From assembly GCA_024509875.1 (NCBI GenBank), contig JAMPIV010011350.1, forward strand, positions 434,001 through 498,000: 64,000 nucleotides of DNA, given 5' to 3'. Positions 1 to 11,551 of the stretch are shown here, piece by piece (position 1 is the first letter of the stretch; the number at the start of each line of letters is the position of its first letter). The notes under the pieces are model-generated. The model had not been told where the DNA came from. It made no database searches and saw only the letters and a program-made list of their open reading frames with translations. Source of the DNA: Oreohelix idahoensis. Taxonomy: Eukaryota > Mollusca > Gastropoda > Stylommatophora > Oreohelicidae. The translations under genes and the position numbers were made by a program.

Positions 1-271
1 TCTGTCTTTTTGCTACTAAGTCTGAGGCCTTTATTTTCACTTTTTGTCACTATTATATCAACCACTTCCTGCGGCTTCTTTTCACTTTTTGCTATTAAGA
101 CTGTTATATCAGCGTATCTCAAGTTGTTTATATTATGTCCGCCAAATGATGTTTCTGGCATGTCCTCTAGGGATCTCATTATATTTTCACTGTAGGCCTA
201 CAGATAAATGATAATCATGAATCAAAACTTCCTTGTGTTTACCTTAATAATAATAATAACATACTTATAAA
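1..271. other. AT-rich DNA, nothing recognised
   Basis: No gene, RNA or repeat signature is recognisable. The short open frame at 10-195 has no recognisable family and no supporting context. The stretch ends at the GAA-rich tail of the neighbouring RTE element. Confidence 0.4.
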
Positions 272-603
272 CATTCTTCTTCTTCTTCTTTGATCCTTAG
301 CCGCCGACTCTCAAAGCAGTCAGTGGCCATCACGCCTGGTGGCGTCTTGTAGGGCAGCAACAAACTTCTTCCACTTTGTTCGGTCGGCAGCCATCCTTCG
401 TGCAGTGCCCCAACTCTGGTTCATTCTTTGCATCTCAGCCTCCACTGTTCTCCACCAAGTTGTTTTTGGTCGGCCTCTCTTTTTCGCTTTCCTTCGGGAG
501 TCCGTAGCATAGCTGTTCTTGTGATGGCATCGGGGTCTCTTCTGAGGACGTGGCCAACCCAACTCCAGCGTCTGCCAGCTATGATGGTGTGCATGTCCTC
601 CTA
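272..603 (-). pseudogene. RTE-type LINE, C-terminal end of ORF2 (3' half of split copy)
   Basis: Read on the minus strand this is the extreme C-terminus of a non-LTR retrotransposon polyprotein. A basic block with the signature GRPKTTW is followed by a Trp/Arg-rich stretch ending in a DATRRDGH-like tail, which I know as the end of RTE-type endonuclease-reverse transcriptases. The frame is open from about 600 to 320. It is followed by a short 3' UTR and a (GAA)n tail at about 275-290, the usual 3' end of such elements. It is the continuation of the RT fragment at 3151-3425, from which it is separated by insertion A. The copy is dead: it is truncated 5' and split. Confidence 0.8.
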
Positions 604-608
604 ATTAC

Positions 609-3150
609 TGTGGTGGATTTTGATGTTATGATTTGTTGTTAGACATTCTTCTTCTTCCGTCCTTAGCCAACGACCGGCAAAGCAGTCAGTGGCCATTACG
701 CCTAGTGGCGTCTTAAGGGCAACAGCGAATAGATTTTCTTTGCCGTTGTTCCCATCACGCCTAATGGCGTCTTTAGGGCAACGACAAATCAATCCGTTTG
801 CCGTTGTTTCCGTAATCAAAGTGACTGGCAAACGGGTGATCAGCCCGTTGGTTTGTTAGATATTACTATTGTAATAAATGAGATTAGCTATGAAGGTCCC
901 TGAATTTACCCAATAGTATTGTGAACTTTTCAGGGTACCTTACCGCTACCACCCCTTTTATCTCATTCAAATAGTATTTATATTATTATATTAAATGACT
1001 TCGTGTAGTGTCTAGGGTTATGAAGGTAAAGTGTAATGTACAATAATCAACAAACATACAAACAACTAGTTTATTATTCACAACAGCACACAGTACTACC
1101 ACAACAACATACAAACGACACTTTAAAAGGCTATCTTATTTAAGACTGTGGTTGAAATTTGTGTAAATATAATTTTTACAATTTATTATCCTGATTCTAA
1201 TTTATTTTGAACCAGGACTGACAATAAAAAGTGCAATCAAAAGAATCATTTACATCAGTCAAATAGCACAGTAGATCTTCTGTCCATACATAAAGATATT
1301 ATTCTAATATACGTATGTAGTTGTATTTTCCTACTTTAAGGTAATACTGGTAGTACCTCTAGGTTGTTGTTTAAAATCACACCCTTTTAGTTATGTTTGT
1401 TTTCGTTTGTCTCTTGTGGGACTATTAAATATTTGTCCCAGTTTTATTCACTGTCACTTTATAGTCTTTTTAAAGTTCTGTTAGTTGAGCTTCCAGGTGC
1501 CGAACATGAACTTAACTTGGCAGTAGAATACAGGTAGAACGTTTCCTCTGCTCGCTTGACAATCTGTTCCCTGTTTGATAGGCAATGGCCACTAGCATGG
1601 GCTCGAAGTATACAGGCAGAGTCCTGAATCAATCAGTTTTCAAGCGTTTGGTACCACATTAACGTCAGTACCCAGGACCTCTGAAATGTGAAGGTTATGC
1701 ATCCTTCTTAATGCCTAGCATACACTAATAGTCCACATTTAAGGACAGATACATTACAAACAAACGAAAAGGGTCATAGCCTTATACAAACCTATGCCAC
1801 CATTATCTTTTGATGTGACAATGTACACCAGTATTCCTCTCCCCTAATAGTTACAACGCCACTGCAATTCCAGCTTTAATCTTTTCCATATAATAGGATA
1901 AGTGTTATGCTCCTTTATGACACTCATACATATTCTTGTAGTTTTACACCTCTCTGACAGTCTATCACATGGTGGATCAATCTCTAGGCTTTGCCTCATG
2001 GTCGCTATAGACCCACTCATGAACAGACATATATTATTATTTCACATTCAATTTTTATATAAAATAAATGTTAATAAATGTCAATCTTACCACAATTTCT
2101 TCAATGAACTACACAGTGACGATGACTGACTCAGTTTCGATCTGTTTTATTGTCCAGGCTGCCTAGAAATTGTATTTGAAAGCACAGCCTGATCTCATCA
2201 ATCGCTGGTAGAATTTTATCAAGAAATGGCGTCCCCCCTAACGCTTGTTCTGACAATATCGACTCAGTTGGCCAATCACTCTTAATATTACAGTGTAAAC
2301 AGTCTTTCAAAAAATATCATTCAAACCTTTCTACGTTACTAGGCTATTTAAGTTTATTCAAAGGTCAGCCAATAATATTTCGTCTCACTTCAAATTCCAC
2401 CCAATCAGATTCACTGTACTATCTTAGCCTATCTGTCACCTACTTTTTTCCCCAAAAATATGCGATCCAATCTAAGCAGATATGACTTGACCTGACAGTA
2501 TCTCTGATCTCTATGTATTGTTTTATCAATATTTGATTAGTTAAGGGTCTATTTAGATAACTAACAACATATTCTTGGTCAGCAAGTCTTCAGGTACACG
2601 AATATACGATTTTTAAGGGGCTATGTGGTTTGGTTCAAAATTCTATCTTTTTTTCTATGTTAGTTGTTTATTTTTAAACTACCTCTCGTTCACTCTTTTT
2701 CCATGTACTTTCAAGCTAAATACGAGAGCTTAGGTCATTCACAATAAGAGCTAAACATGTTTCCATGACCGTAGCGTCCACAATTCTAACTTTTTCATCG
2801 CATTGGGGAAACCCCTAAGGCAAGGCTTGCCACTGTGCTATTGTTGGCTTTTAGTTTGAAATCAATGCGAAACGAATTAGCATTTTCATCTATCCTTGCC
2901 CCTCCTCGTTCCACAATGCATTTTAGGCAAATATTTCTTAGAACTAGGAAAAGTGGTTCGTTTATGTCAAGGACGAATTTGAAAAATTGGGTACCGTTTT
3001 GTTCGTCTATTCGTTAGCAAATAATAATCTGAAGGCGTAGGCGACACCAACCGTTCTAGCAGAAATTGTTTTTAGTACTTTCTTATCTTTGCCTTTATGC
3101 CCTATACTGTTATATTCTAATTTATATATTGTATTTAGAAATTCACTACA
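609..3150 (+). mobile_element. Solo-LTR-like insertion, copy A
   Basis: This 2.54 kb block interrupts an RTE reading frame. It starts TGTGGTGGATTTTGATG, ends TTCACTACA and is flanked by ATTAC (604-608) and GTTAC (3151-3155), a 5-bp duplication with one mismatch. TG...CA termini and a 5-bp TSD are typical of LTR retroelements. No ORF of note lies inside, so it is most simply a solo LTR left by recombination. Two related blocks (B at 41412-44166, C at 49010-51462) share the end sequences and internal landmarks such as TGTCTAGGG and GAAGGTCCCTGA. Without its 209-bp nested RTE tail it is about 2.3 kb, matching B and C. A non-autonomous DNA element is an alternative. Confidence 0.65.
644..852 (-). 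mobile_element. RTE 3'-end fragment (or RTE-dependent SINE) nested in copy A
   Basis: On the minus strand this ends with the same 3' UTR and GAA tail as the RTE at 272-603 (a TGGCCACTGACTGCTTTG block, then GAAGAAGAAG). Eight-base duplications TTGTTAGA flank it (636-643 and 853-860). A GACGCCAYTAGGCGTRATGG motif occurs twice inside. It splits landmarks that are contiguous in copy C, so it landed in A afterwards. A 5'-truncated LINE and an RTE-mobilised SINE are both possible. Confidence 0.65.
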
Positions 3151-3425
3151 GTTACTCCGAATAAGTAGTTCTTGGTTGCTGATGGTGTTTGGCCAAAAGA
3201 TGTGATGAATTTTCCTTAGGCAGACTGTGAAGAAAGAGGACAGTTTCGACATTTCCTTCTCTACTACTCTCCAGCATTCTGCACCACAGAGAAGCACAGA
3301 ACGTACAATCTTAATTTGGTGTTTGTGCTGTACTGGGAAGACTTCCAAATGTTGTTGACACTAGCAAAGGCTGTTCTCGCTTTATTCATTATGTTGTTGA
3401 TGCCGTTGCTGTCACACGTGGTTTT
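3151..3425 (-). pseudogene. RTE-type LINE, RT thumb region (5' half of split copy)
   Basis: Minus-strand frames carry SSQYSTNTKLRLY, a degenerate GAECWRVVEKEMSKLS segment and CLRKIHHIFWPNTISNQELL, the conserved stretch just before the C-terminal GRPK block in RTE-type reverse transcriptases. It is spread over two frames (frameshift near 3270-3350). The coding sequence breaks at 3151 and resumes at 603 on the other side of copy A. Nothing 5' of about 3425 is recognisable, so the original insertion was 5'-truncated. Confidence 0.8.
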
Positions 3426-6299
3426 CACGTGTCTGCCTAAGACAAGACAAACGTCTGTATGAAGTCTGAGACAAGACAAAAGTTTGAGTGACGTCTGAGA
3501 AGATAGATGAATTCGGGTGTTGAATGTGGGTAGAGTGACTTATAGCTATCATGAGAAGAGAACAGATACTGACTCTCCCCTCCTGCCACTCGTGAACCAT
3601 GTTTTAACTACTGTCACACTGTCTCTCTCTCTCTCTTTTCTTGCAGATAAGGTTTAGTACACATTAATGACCCCACAAACAATCAAGGTGGAATACAGAT
3701 AGAAAGTATAGTCCGATCCGCTGAGTAATTTTCTAGTTTATTAACAACAAAAGAAACTGTGGTAAAGCAAAATTATCAATCACAATAAAACATCAAACAA
3801 CATAATTCATGTATCAATGTAAGATACAGTCAAGGCTAGTAATCGAAATAATAAATGAGTATAATTAATCCAGATATAAACTCCCAAGTTATTGAATGGA
3901 TGTGCTGCTAATTCCTTCAGCAGGGAACCCTGAAATAATGAAGTTCCTACCTACATAAACTAAGCCACTGTCTTCGTATTGTCAGCACACAGCTATTAAA
4001 TTCACTAACTGTCCCTATCCACAGTTTATTAAGAGCTCTTTCCCTCTCAGCTACTTTTCTGGGTGCACTCTCACAATTTGTCTTACTCCTTTGGCATACG
4101 TCATGTGTTACAGCTAGAAGGCGAATAGCAGCAGAAGAAATGGTGACCCTCTCTTCTCCCAGGTTATGCTGCTAAATCTGTGGAAAGAAACACAGAACTC
4201 CACTCTATAAATCGCTTCCGGAGAGAATTTTTCAGGGCAAATGCTGAGTCCTTTAAAAAATACCAGTGCACTGTAGATCCGGGATCTAAAGGGCGACACT
4301 GAAGGCGCTCAGGTTTATGTGTGCTTTGGAGATAATCCCACCACTAGCGGCGCGGGCCGAACCACCCTTGTGAAGGCATGTGATTTAATGCGCGATGTAT
4401 GCCGTAGACACCAATGAAGCATGGGTGCTTCACTTCTTGGCGAGGTGGCGTTAACAAATATTCCCGCAAGGAAAATTACCCAACTGACCCATAAAATGGA
4501 GTCAGACTGATAGCAAATGCAGTCGTTGGGGAAATCCCGACGTAAAGGGGTAGCTGGTTTATCCGGCCTTTATAGGAAGGCAAGAAGATAATTCCAGGCT
4601 GATGGCTCAGAACTCTGTCGGAGTGAACCGGGTATTGCTGTAATAAAGCATAGTCAAAAAACACTTATCATCTAGTCAAAATAAATAATTAAATGTTACA
4701 ACATACGCAGGTACAGTTAAGCTTATACACAACCCGTCCCTTCTCAATAGTATCTGCTGGCCAGGGCTGAACTGGTCCCACAGTTTTATCCCTTCCCCCC
4801 CCCCCCACTGACCGTTCACCAGACAAGCGAGCAGATACGGGCTGGGCAAGCGTACTGCTAACCTCATAACTTTGCATAATCAGGTTACCAGCGACTGGCG
4901 CTTGGGGGGAGGGGGGAGTGTTTGTAGGTAAACAAACCTGGCCGTTAACTGGCGCAGAACTGACCTTATAACATACGTCCGTCTGGCCTAACGCACAAGC
5001 GTTTAAAACACAATCGTCAGGCTCGCTGTAGGACATTTGATCTCATTACATTTACAAGCATCTATATGGCACAACAAATAAGGCTACTGTTGGGAAATCT
5101 TTAACTGAGTTTAAAAGTAACGTACAGTACACAAGTAATCAATTAAAACAACCTTACAGGTAGAAAACAATTATACACTACAGAGGTCGTAACACCAAGA
5201 AATAAGCTTATTAGTACCCTCTGTGTTGACCATCGTTCTCTAGTGAAACCGGTTAGATTTATGGACACTTTGTGAATAAGGGGGTTCTCTAGTCGAGCTT
5301 CCATGTAGCAGTTCAAGGTACACAACTATTTGGCTTAGAAAAAAAAACCGTAAGTGGCATAACATAATTTTCCCAGAAAAAGAGAAATTACTATTATATC
5401 TCCTGGTGTTTGTTGAGCGATGGCCGGACTATAAATTACTAGAACCCGCTAAGATGGCTTACTCTGACTCGTTATAAATCCCAAGAATAAATTATTAATA
5501 AGTTATTTAAGAATGCTTACCGAGACTTGTGGAGAATATTCCTCACTAATTAGATGGCAAACTGCACAGGGTCTCTACCATTCACGACAGGAATTTTAGG
5601 ACTGAAGCAATTTAGGGACAGAAGTAGACTGTATATATAGTAAGAATAGGGCACAGATGTTCAAGCGTGGGCTTACACGTGCATTGACATCTGCGTAGAG
5701 AATGCCGAAAACAATCGTAATAATTGCTTAGAGAATTCTTAATGGCGACTCGCTACAAAAGACTTAGGCGTAACAGGGTGAAGGTTGTTACGCATAGAGT
5801 CCCATAATTTCCCTGGCATCAAAGCACAAAGAAGTCTACCTGACCGTCTCTCAAAAAACGCAGGTGTCTCGGACAAGTCGCCAAATCGCTCCTTCGCCCG
5901 GGCTGCCACGTAACATGACGGAACTCCAGGAACAGTTTCCCGTGTTTTCGTGCAAAGAAAAAAAAAAAAGAAAGAAACCGCCAATATATGGCGTAATATA
6001 TAGATTCTAACCCGCCGACATACGAAAGGCAAAAGCTTTCCTTGGTGTCAAAGACTCGGGAACTTTTTGCCGCTCCCTCTCAAAACTGAGTGTCGGGCTT
6101 CTGACTCGTGGTCAAAAGAGCTCTAAAGAAGGATGCCGCTGTCCGCGACGAAGAGTCCGGGACGCGTCAATTATCTCCTACCAACATTACAGACTAAGGG
6201 GAGGGAACCTATCAAATAGAAGTAACAGCCAGTTACCCCGCTTATATCTACAGAAGAACGAAAAGAAGTGAAATGGGCGTGCCAAAAATCAGAAAAAAA
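3426..6299. other. Unassigned 2.9 kb, no gene recognised
   Basis: No domain, TSD-bounded element or RNA gene was recognised. Small features are a CT microsatellite near 3620-3642, a C-run near 4795-4806 and a short G-rich block near 4907-4918. Several 60-115-codon minus-strand frames exist but show no family motif. The GC-richer patch at 5700-6200 differs from the AT-rich surroundings. An old decayed transposon is the likeliest content. Confidence 0.3.
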
Positions 6300-6900
6300 T
6301 TAGGAGGGATGGTAGCTCCATCCAAGTGCCCAAAATTTATAACCCATTTCGTCACACGTGCTTGTTCCGCCATCTGGTGTTACTGTGCATCCTAAGTATG
6401 TAAATGTACCTGTCTGTTCTAGCTTCTGGTTCCTTATTGTTATTGGCTCAGGATTGATCACATTGAGTGTCATGACCTTTGTCTTCTTCAGATTGATGTT
6501 CAGACCCACCTGCTGACTATACTTATTCAGTCTATCGGTTTTTTTTTCTTGGATGTGTTGATGTGAATGTGCGAGTAGTGCAATGTCATCTGCATATTCC
6601 AGGTCTTCCAGTGTAGAAAAAAGTTGTCCATCTAATTCCTCTTGGACTGCCCTATGTTGTCTGGCGCATCACCCAGTCTATGACTGTCAAATATAAAGTT
6701 GTTGATAAGGAGCATCCCTGTCGTATCCTGTCTTCACCTCGAAAGTTAGGTTGCTCAACCCAACACTGCATGTAAAGTTAGAATAGAATCTTTTTATAAT
6801 GGAAACAATGCAGCTAGGAATTCCATAAGCCCTCAGTATTTTCCATAGGCTGTCCCTGTGAATGCTGTCAAAAGCCTTTCCTTTAATATTGTTGAAATGA
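6300..6900 (-). pseudogene. RTE-type reverse transcriptase core, broken
   Basis: Going 5' to 3' on the minus strand I can read KAFDSIHRDSLWKILRAYGI (palm A region) near 6830-6890, a degraded TG-RQGC region near 6700, the catalytic YADD box near 6590, and the later GLNINLKKTKVM and YLGCTVTPDGG motifs at 6350-6505. The motifs lie in different frames with stops between them, so at least three frameshifts have accumulated. Reverse transcriptase of this class copies its own RNA at a nicked target site. Confidence 0.8.
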
Positions 6901-7079
6901 TCTTAAATTTCTGGTCAACATCATCACTCGCTGTACTTTTCTGGCTTTTGGCAATTTGGTATCGTCTCTTTACATCAACCACAAAAAGCTTTTCTGGTTA
7001 GGGAATATTTGAGTGTCATGATGTTATATCTTTTCTGTTTGATTGCAATTGGTCCAGTAGCTCTGAGTTTCACCTTCAG

Positions 7080-7786
7080 TCTAGCTACTACAAGGTGATG
7101 ATCACTTCCCACATCTGCCTCTTCTTACTTTCACGTCTTGTAGTGCATGCCTCCGTCTACGATTGATCATAATGTGGTCTATCTGGTTTCTGTCCCGTCC
7201 GTTTGGTGATTCCCACGTTAACTTGTGCACTTCTTCGTGCGGAAAAAGTGTTCCTCCGATGACCAGGTTGTTGTTGCTGCAGAAGCCTAATAGTTTGTCC
7301 CCATTCTCGTTTACTGTTCCACTGCCGCATTTCCCCATTACTCTTTCATTATAAGTGTGTACCAACTTTCGCATTGAGGTCTCCCATTACTACAATAAGA
7401 TCGTACCTAGGTACAGTTTCCATTTCCTGTTGTAGCTGTTGATAGAAGTTGTCCTTCACCTCTTCATCGCTGTCATTTGTTGGTGCATAGCATTGTATTA
7501 TTGTACTGTTGGTGAATCTCCCTCTCAGTCTTGTTCTTATCAGTCTGTTGTTGATGGGTTTCCATTCCAGTAATGACCTTTCTATTCCTTTCTTCGGGAT
7601 AATGGCTACGCCTTCATTGTGCTGACCATCCTCTCTACCAGAGTAAAGTAACGTTTCCTCTGTAGCTGTTTTTATTCTCCCCGTCCAGGTCCATCTGCTC
7701 TCACTTATTCCCAGGATATTCATGGTTCTGACGTTCGAGAATCTAATTCTAGTTTCATGTTTTGCGGTCAGGGCATCCGTTTTCAT
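7080..7786 (-). pseudogene. RTE AP-endonuclease domain, broken
   Basis: Two overlapping minus-strand frames (7349-7786 and 7102-7374) together cover most of an apurinic-type endonuclease, the enzyme that nicks target DNA in LINE retrotransposition. Visible motifs in order: NVRTM, ILGISESRW, a GVAI strand, CYAPTND, VMGDLNAKVG, TWESPNGRDRNQIDHI, and, in a third frame near 7080-7110, the catalytic SDHHLV end. About 20 residues between NVRTM and ILGIS are absent compared with the family, and a frameshift separates the halves near 7360. Confidence 0.85.
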
Positions 7787-8032
7787 GCCAATAGCTTCTT
7801 TTCAGCTTTCACCACTGACTGTCATACGAGCCTGAGACTCCAGATGTCCGTCCCGCATCAAAGTTTTTCCATTTGTTGCTGTTTCCGTAACGGCTCAAAT
7901 CATTTACATAGGCAGGGGTGTCGGCCCTGCGCTAAAAACCCCAACCTGGAGGACCAGTGTAACAGCTTTTGTCTGATCCCTACCCGCACAGACCTGTCCA
8001 GCTTGGTTGAACCTACCAGGAGTAAACATTAA

Positions 8033-10383
8033 AAAAAAAATAATTACTAATAAAAGAGGTAAGCAATGCTAACATACCATTCTATTAATAATACTAGTAT
8101 ATACCATCACCATGGTAACAAACTAACATACCATTCTATCAATAATACTAGGATATACCATCCCCATGCTGAGGGGTTTGAAAAAAAGATATTAAAATTA
8201 TTGCCTATCAGGTGAAGGAGGGCCCAAACACCAAAAAGCATAGACGCGCTTCTTAGCTTAATCCGGCTCTGGTGAGACACGCACGGGTTCAACCTAGATA
8301 CAAGGTCCGTCGGTTATATTAAGGTGCATGTCCAAATATATATCTTAAAAATCTTGTAGGTTGGTGTTTTGTTTAGGGGCAGCAGACAAAAGCAATGTCT
8401 GTATAAAGGAAAAGATAGTTCCACAGAGGATACTGCCGTCGGGAAGTGAACTTGTTAGAGACGTCACTATACTTGATTTTATCTTTATGAGCTGAGGTGA
8501 CCAGTATCCTTCCTCGCTGCTGTGATAGGAAAAGGGAGATAACTGGGATTAGAATAAGCAGGGATAATTATTGAGTAGCGGGACTTAGTTCATACTTAGT
8601 TCATACGTCATCAGCGACACGGGAAGTCCGTGCGCTGACAGAAGAGTTTTAGTTCACTCTTCACTCGTCGCCAGCTGAGAGCAGGTTGGCGTAGACTGAC
8701 CATAACGACCAGCTATAAAGTTATGGCCAGCTCAGGTACCATTGTATACGGTACCGCTGCAGTTTGCAGAAAGGAAGACGGACGAAAGATGTTTTCACGA
8801 CAAATAATTTCCATGTCGAGCTGTGTCCAAGTATGACGCCAACAGTTCATTCAGGACATCTTGGTAGGTAAACTCTCGAATAGTTAATCAAGTGCAGATA
8901 GTCAAGAACAAGTGTTTAGAAGCAGTGGTCCAGTGTCAGACGCATAGGCAGACTTTATAAAGATCAGTTCTAGTGGCTAAGAATAAGTTTTCACCTGGAG
9001 GTGACCCAGCTAATATTTCGAAGCCAAATTGTATATATTGAGATCAGCCCATTAACAAGTATAGAATAGTAGACAGTATTATAGTAATCAGCAGAGGTCA
9101 AGCGTTAATCAACTAGTTCCTGACCAGTGAATTAAACGCTGTATGAAGGGTTAACGTAGAAGTCATATGTGTTCTATTACCTTTATAATCGGGCACGGAG
9201 ATGGCCAATTGTGAATATGTTTATTGCCAACAATAAAGGAATTTTGTTGTCAGCTACGAGTCGATCAGTCATTGTAGTCATCATAGTTGTCTGGTCTGTG
9301 AACGGTGGTTTGGTTTTAGAAAAGGATGGGTTTGAAAAAAAATCGAAAAAAGGTGATTCGTCTTACGAGGACAAAAGACAAAGAAAATAGTCTACGTTAC
9401 GGCCACAAGGCCTTCGTCAGGAAAGGAAAGAAAGTGAAGGCTAGACAGGACACATAAAAACTAAATAAAATAAAAACTGGGTACTTCCCTGAAGGCAAGA
9501 ACCGAAATTCTATCAAAATCGCTGTCTGTTGATGACCGCGTGGCTGAACAGAAAGTGACTTCCGCCCTGTATTCCACGTCTTACCGCAGTTCCCCTCAAC
9601 TTCCTCGGTTTTAGAAAAGTAAGTGAGTGTAGATAAATGGTTTGGAAAAAATGAATGGAGTAGTTAAAAGACTGTTCGTATTTGTTGAAGGGAAGTGATA
9701 TGTATAGAGGAGTGCTTTTAGCAAGGGGAGGAAACTCCGTGGTTTCCACTTGGAAGATGTAGTAGTTATGTTTAGAATTAAGCATATTAAGTGAGTCCAA
9801 AATTGTGGTGGGACAAATTTGCATGTAAAGTTTTTGTAATAAGAATTGAAGAGAAGAGTATGGTTTTGAGTCAAATCATCAAAGGGAGATAACTTGGAAT
9901 TACGTCCCTTGTAAGTTTTGGTGGGTGAGCAAGAAGAAAAAAATACGCACGAGAAAGTTGTGGTAGGATGAACACATTTTAGGAGTGAACGGAAAATGTT
10001 AGAAAGGGGAATTAGTCAGTCTGATTTTGAACGCGCTGAGCGTAAGTTAGCAAGTGTGTGCTAGAGAGATGGTAGTTTGGAAATTCATTAGTGAGCAAGG
10101 TTCTTGATATTCATGTTTCTGGAAAACAAGCCTTTTTTGATGTGGTTGGCTACTGTGGTTACAGACATGCCATAACAAGAGTTATATTATCAAGTTGTCA
10201 AGGTTTTGTGTTGTTCAATTCAGCAGGCATGATTGCAGTTTTATATCGAAGATAGATTTTGTTAGATAAAACAGAGACAGACGTAGTGATCAGGTAAACT
10301 GGTAGAAAATCAACATCCCTGGCAGTGTAGGCCAGTCTTCTAGCAAGATACACCAGAAAGTCACTAAGTGAAAAGTTATAAAG
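8033..10383. other. Unassigned DNA with SINE-tail remnant
   Basis: No gene was recognised. At 8400-8530 there is a block (ATACTGCCGTCGGGAAGTG, then TTAGAGACGTCACTATACTT) shared with the body of the S4 SINE at 18880-19108 and, inverted, near 37975-38030. An inverted repeat surrounds 8615-8640 (CGACACGGGAAGTCCGTGCG). The rest, including several short frames at 9169-9874, carries no family signature. Confidence 0.35.
8070..8177. repeat. 54-bp direct duplication
   Basis: Two near-identical copies of a block starting TAACATACCATTCTAT lie head to tail (first at 8070, second at 8124), differing at a few positions. No function is apparent; a local tandem duplication is the simplest reading. Confidence 0.7.
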
Positions 10384-10869
10384 ATAACTGTTAAGTCGTA
10401 TTCTATGCTAGAGTTAGGTGTTAAGGATTTTTGTGTACGGTCCTGAAGTTGGTTAGTAATTAGGTTAAGGTCAAGAGATACATGACGTGTGTATACATGT
10501 GTGTGGGTAGAGAAAGGAGTAACTCTGTTTAGAGTGTATTTTTATTAAAGTATGCAAGCTTGGAATGTGACATTTAAAAGTTCACTGTTAGAAGCACGTA
10601 GAGTATGGTTGAAGAATACTCAGTGGTGTTCATGTGTGAATTGAGGTTTACAGGACATGAGAAAAGCGTGCGAAGTGAATGAAGTTGACATACGTGTCAG
10701 AGAAGAATACTGAGTTGTTAAAGGGGAATCTGTGGCCATCCGTCGTGGGAGACGGTCAGTGTTTTCTAGGGTATGTGAATAGTGTATGTGATTTTGATTA
10801 TAATATATTGAATGTGACGCGATGATGTACCGCGTAAGGTGTATTTACAAGGCCTTTATATAATGTTAT

Positions 10870-11345
10870 TTATGAGCGCGTTGTGGGTTTCCCGCGCTGT
10901 AAAGTTCAGGAGGAACTAGTATGCCTGGTGATTAGACCAGAGGTATAAATATATGTGCGAGGAGGGAATGCCGCACTTTGGATTAAAAAGACACGTCGTT
11001 TTCCCGTGTCAATAGGAGGTCTATGGTAGGACCATTATATGCTATTATTTGAATGCGCGTTGTGTGCTTTCCCGCGCCAATAGGAGGTCTACGTAAGCGC
11101 GTTGTGGTTTTCCCGCGCTGTTAAGTTCTGGAGGAACTTGGATAGAGATATATGTGCGAGGAGTGAATTCCGCACTTACATTGAAAGTAGGACCACAGAG
11201 ATATATGTGCGAGGTGTGGATGCCGCACTTACATTGTATACAGACCATATAGAGATTTATGTGCGAGGAGTGAGTGCCGCACTTACATTGATTATAGATC
11301 AGAGATAGAGATTTATGTGCGAGGAGTGAATGCCGCACTTACATT
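10870..11345 (+). repeat. Hairpin-repeat array in 5' LTR
   Basis: Two kinds of short inverted repeat alternate here. Type I is GCGCG-loop-CGCGC with loop TTGTGGTTTTCC or a variant (about 10872, 11054, 11098, and a diverged CACG...CGTG form near 10990). Type II is GTGCG-loop-CGCAC with loop AGGAGTGAATGC or a variant (about 10954, 11153, 11207, 11261, 11314; the last four at a 53-54 bp period). AGTTCAGGAGGAACT between them is also self-complementary. Stems are kept while loops vary, which suggests RNA structure. Confidence 0.8.
10944..10951 (+). promoter_or_regulatory. TATA box in 5' LTR of element 1
   Basis: TATAAATA lies within the LTR, about 70 bp after the first GC hairpin. If used, transcription would start near 10975, so most of the hairpin array would be in the 5' UTR. 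In the 3' LTR the same site reads TATAGATA, so only the 5' copy keeps a good match. Confidence 0.4.
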
Positions 11346-11533
11346 GAAGGCAGTTGTTACCAGTACGTAAGGATGACTGTATTACATATTCTAACCATGC
11401 AAGTATTTGTACTATTGTTGCTGATGTCCAGGACTATGCTGTCGATATTATATGTATGGAACTGTGACCCAGACTTTCTGATTCAATTTATATCATGGTG
11501 CGTCCGTCCTGTCTTCAAAACAGTTCTTATCAG

Positions 11534-11551
11534 TGGTGGTTACCAGTGATT
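11534..11551 (+). other. Element 1 primer-binding site
   Basis: TGGTGGTTACCAGTGATT lies one base after the LTR end. A TGG start adjacent to the LTR is the expected tRNA-CCA complement. The tRNA was not identified. Element 2 has a similar TGGTGG start at the same place. Confidence 0.5.

Larger units (their letters stand above)
6300..8032 (-). mobile_element. RTE-type LINE, internally deleted copy
   Basis: This is one minus-strand LINE copy. The 5' leader lies at about 7790-8032, the AP endonuclease at about 7080-7786 and the reverse-transcriptase core at about 6300-6900. Comparison with the usual family layout shows that the N-terminal part of the RT (roughly a kilobase) is missing between endonuclease and palm, and that the region after the fingerprint CTVTPDGG is cut off at 6300. 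It is therefore deleted internally and lacks its 3' end. The order and spacing of the remaining motifs support a single origin. Confidence 0.75.
10389..11532 (+). repeat. Element 1, 5' LTR
   Basis: It starts TGTTAAGTCG and ends TTATCA. It is nearly identical to the 16666-17813 copy through about 11476, after which the last 55-60 bp of the two copies differ markedly. A TATAAATA box sits at 10944 and an array of short hairpins fills the second half. The 3' copy has TATAGATA instead of TATAAATA. Confidence 0.8.

Noticed and set aside
11045..11338. 97- and 68-codon ORFs in the hairpin array, repeated at 17322-17615
   Set aside because: Repeat periodicity keeps frames open on both strands; the peptides are translations of the hairpin units.
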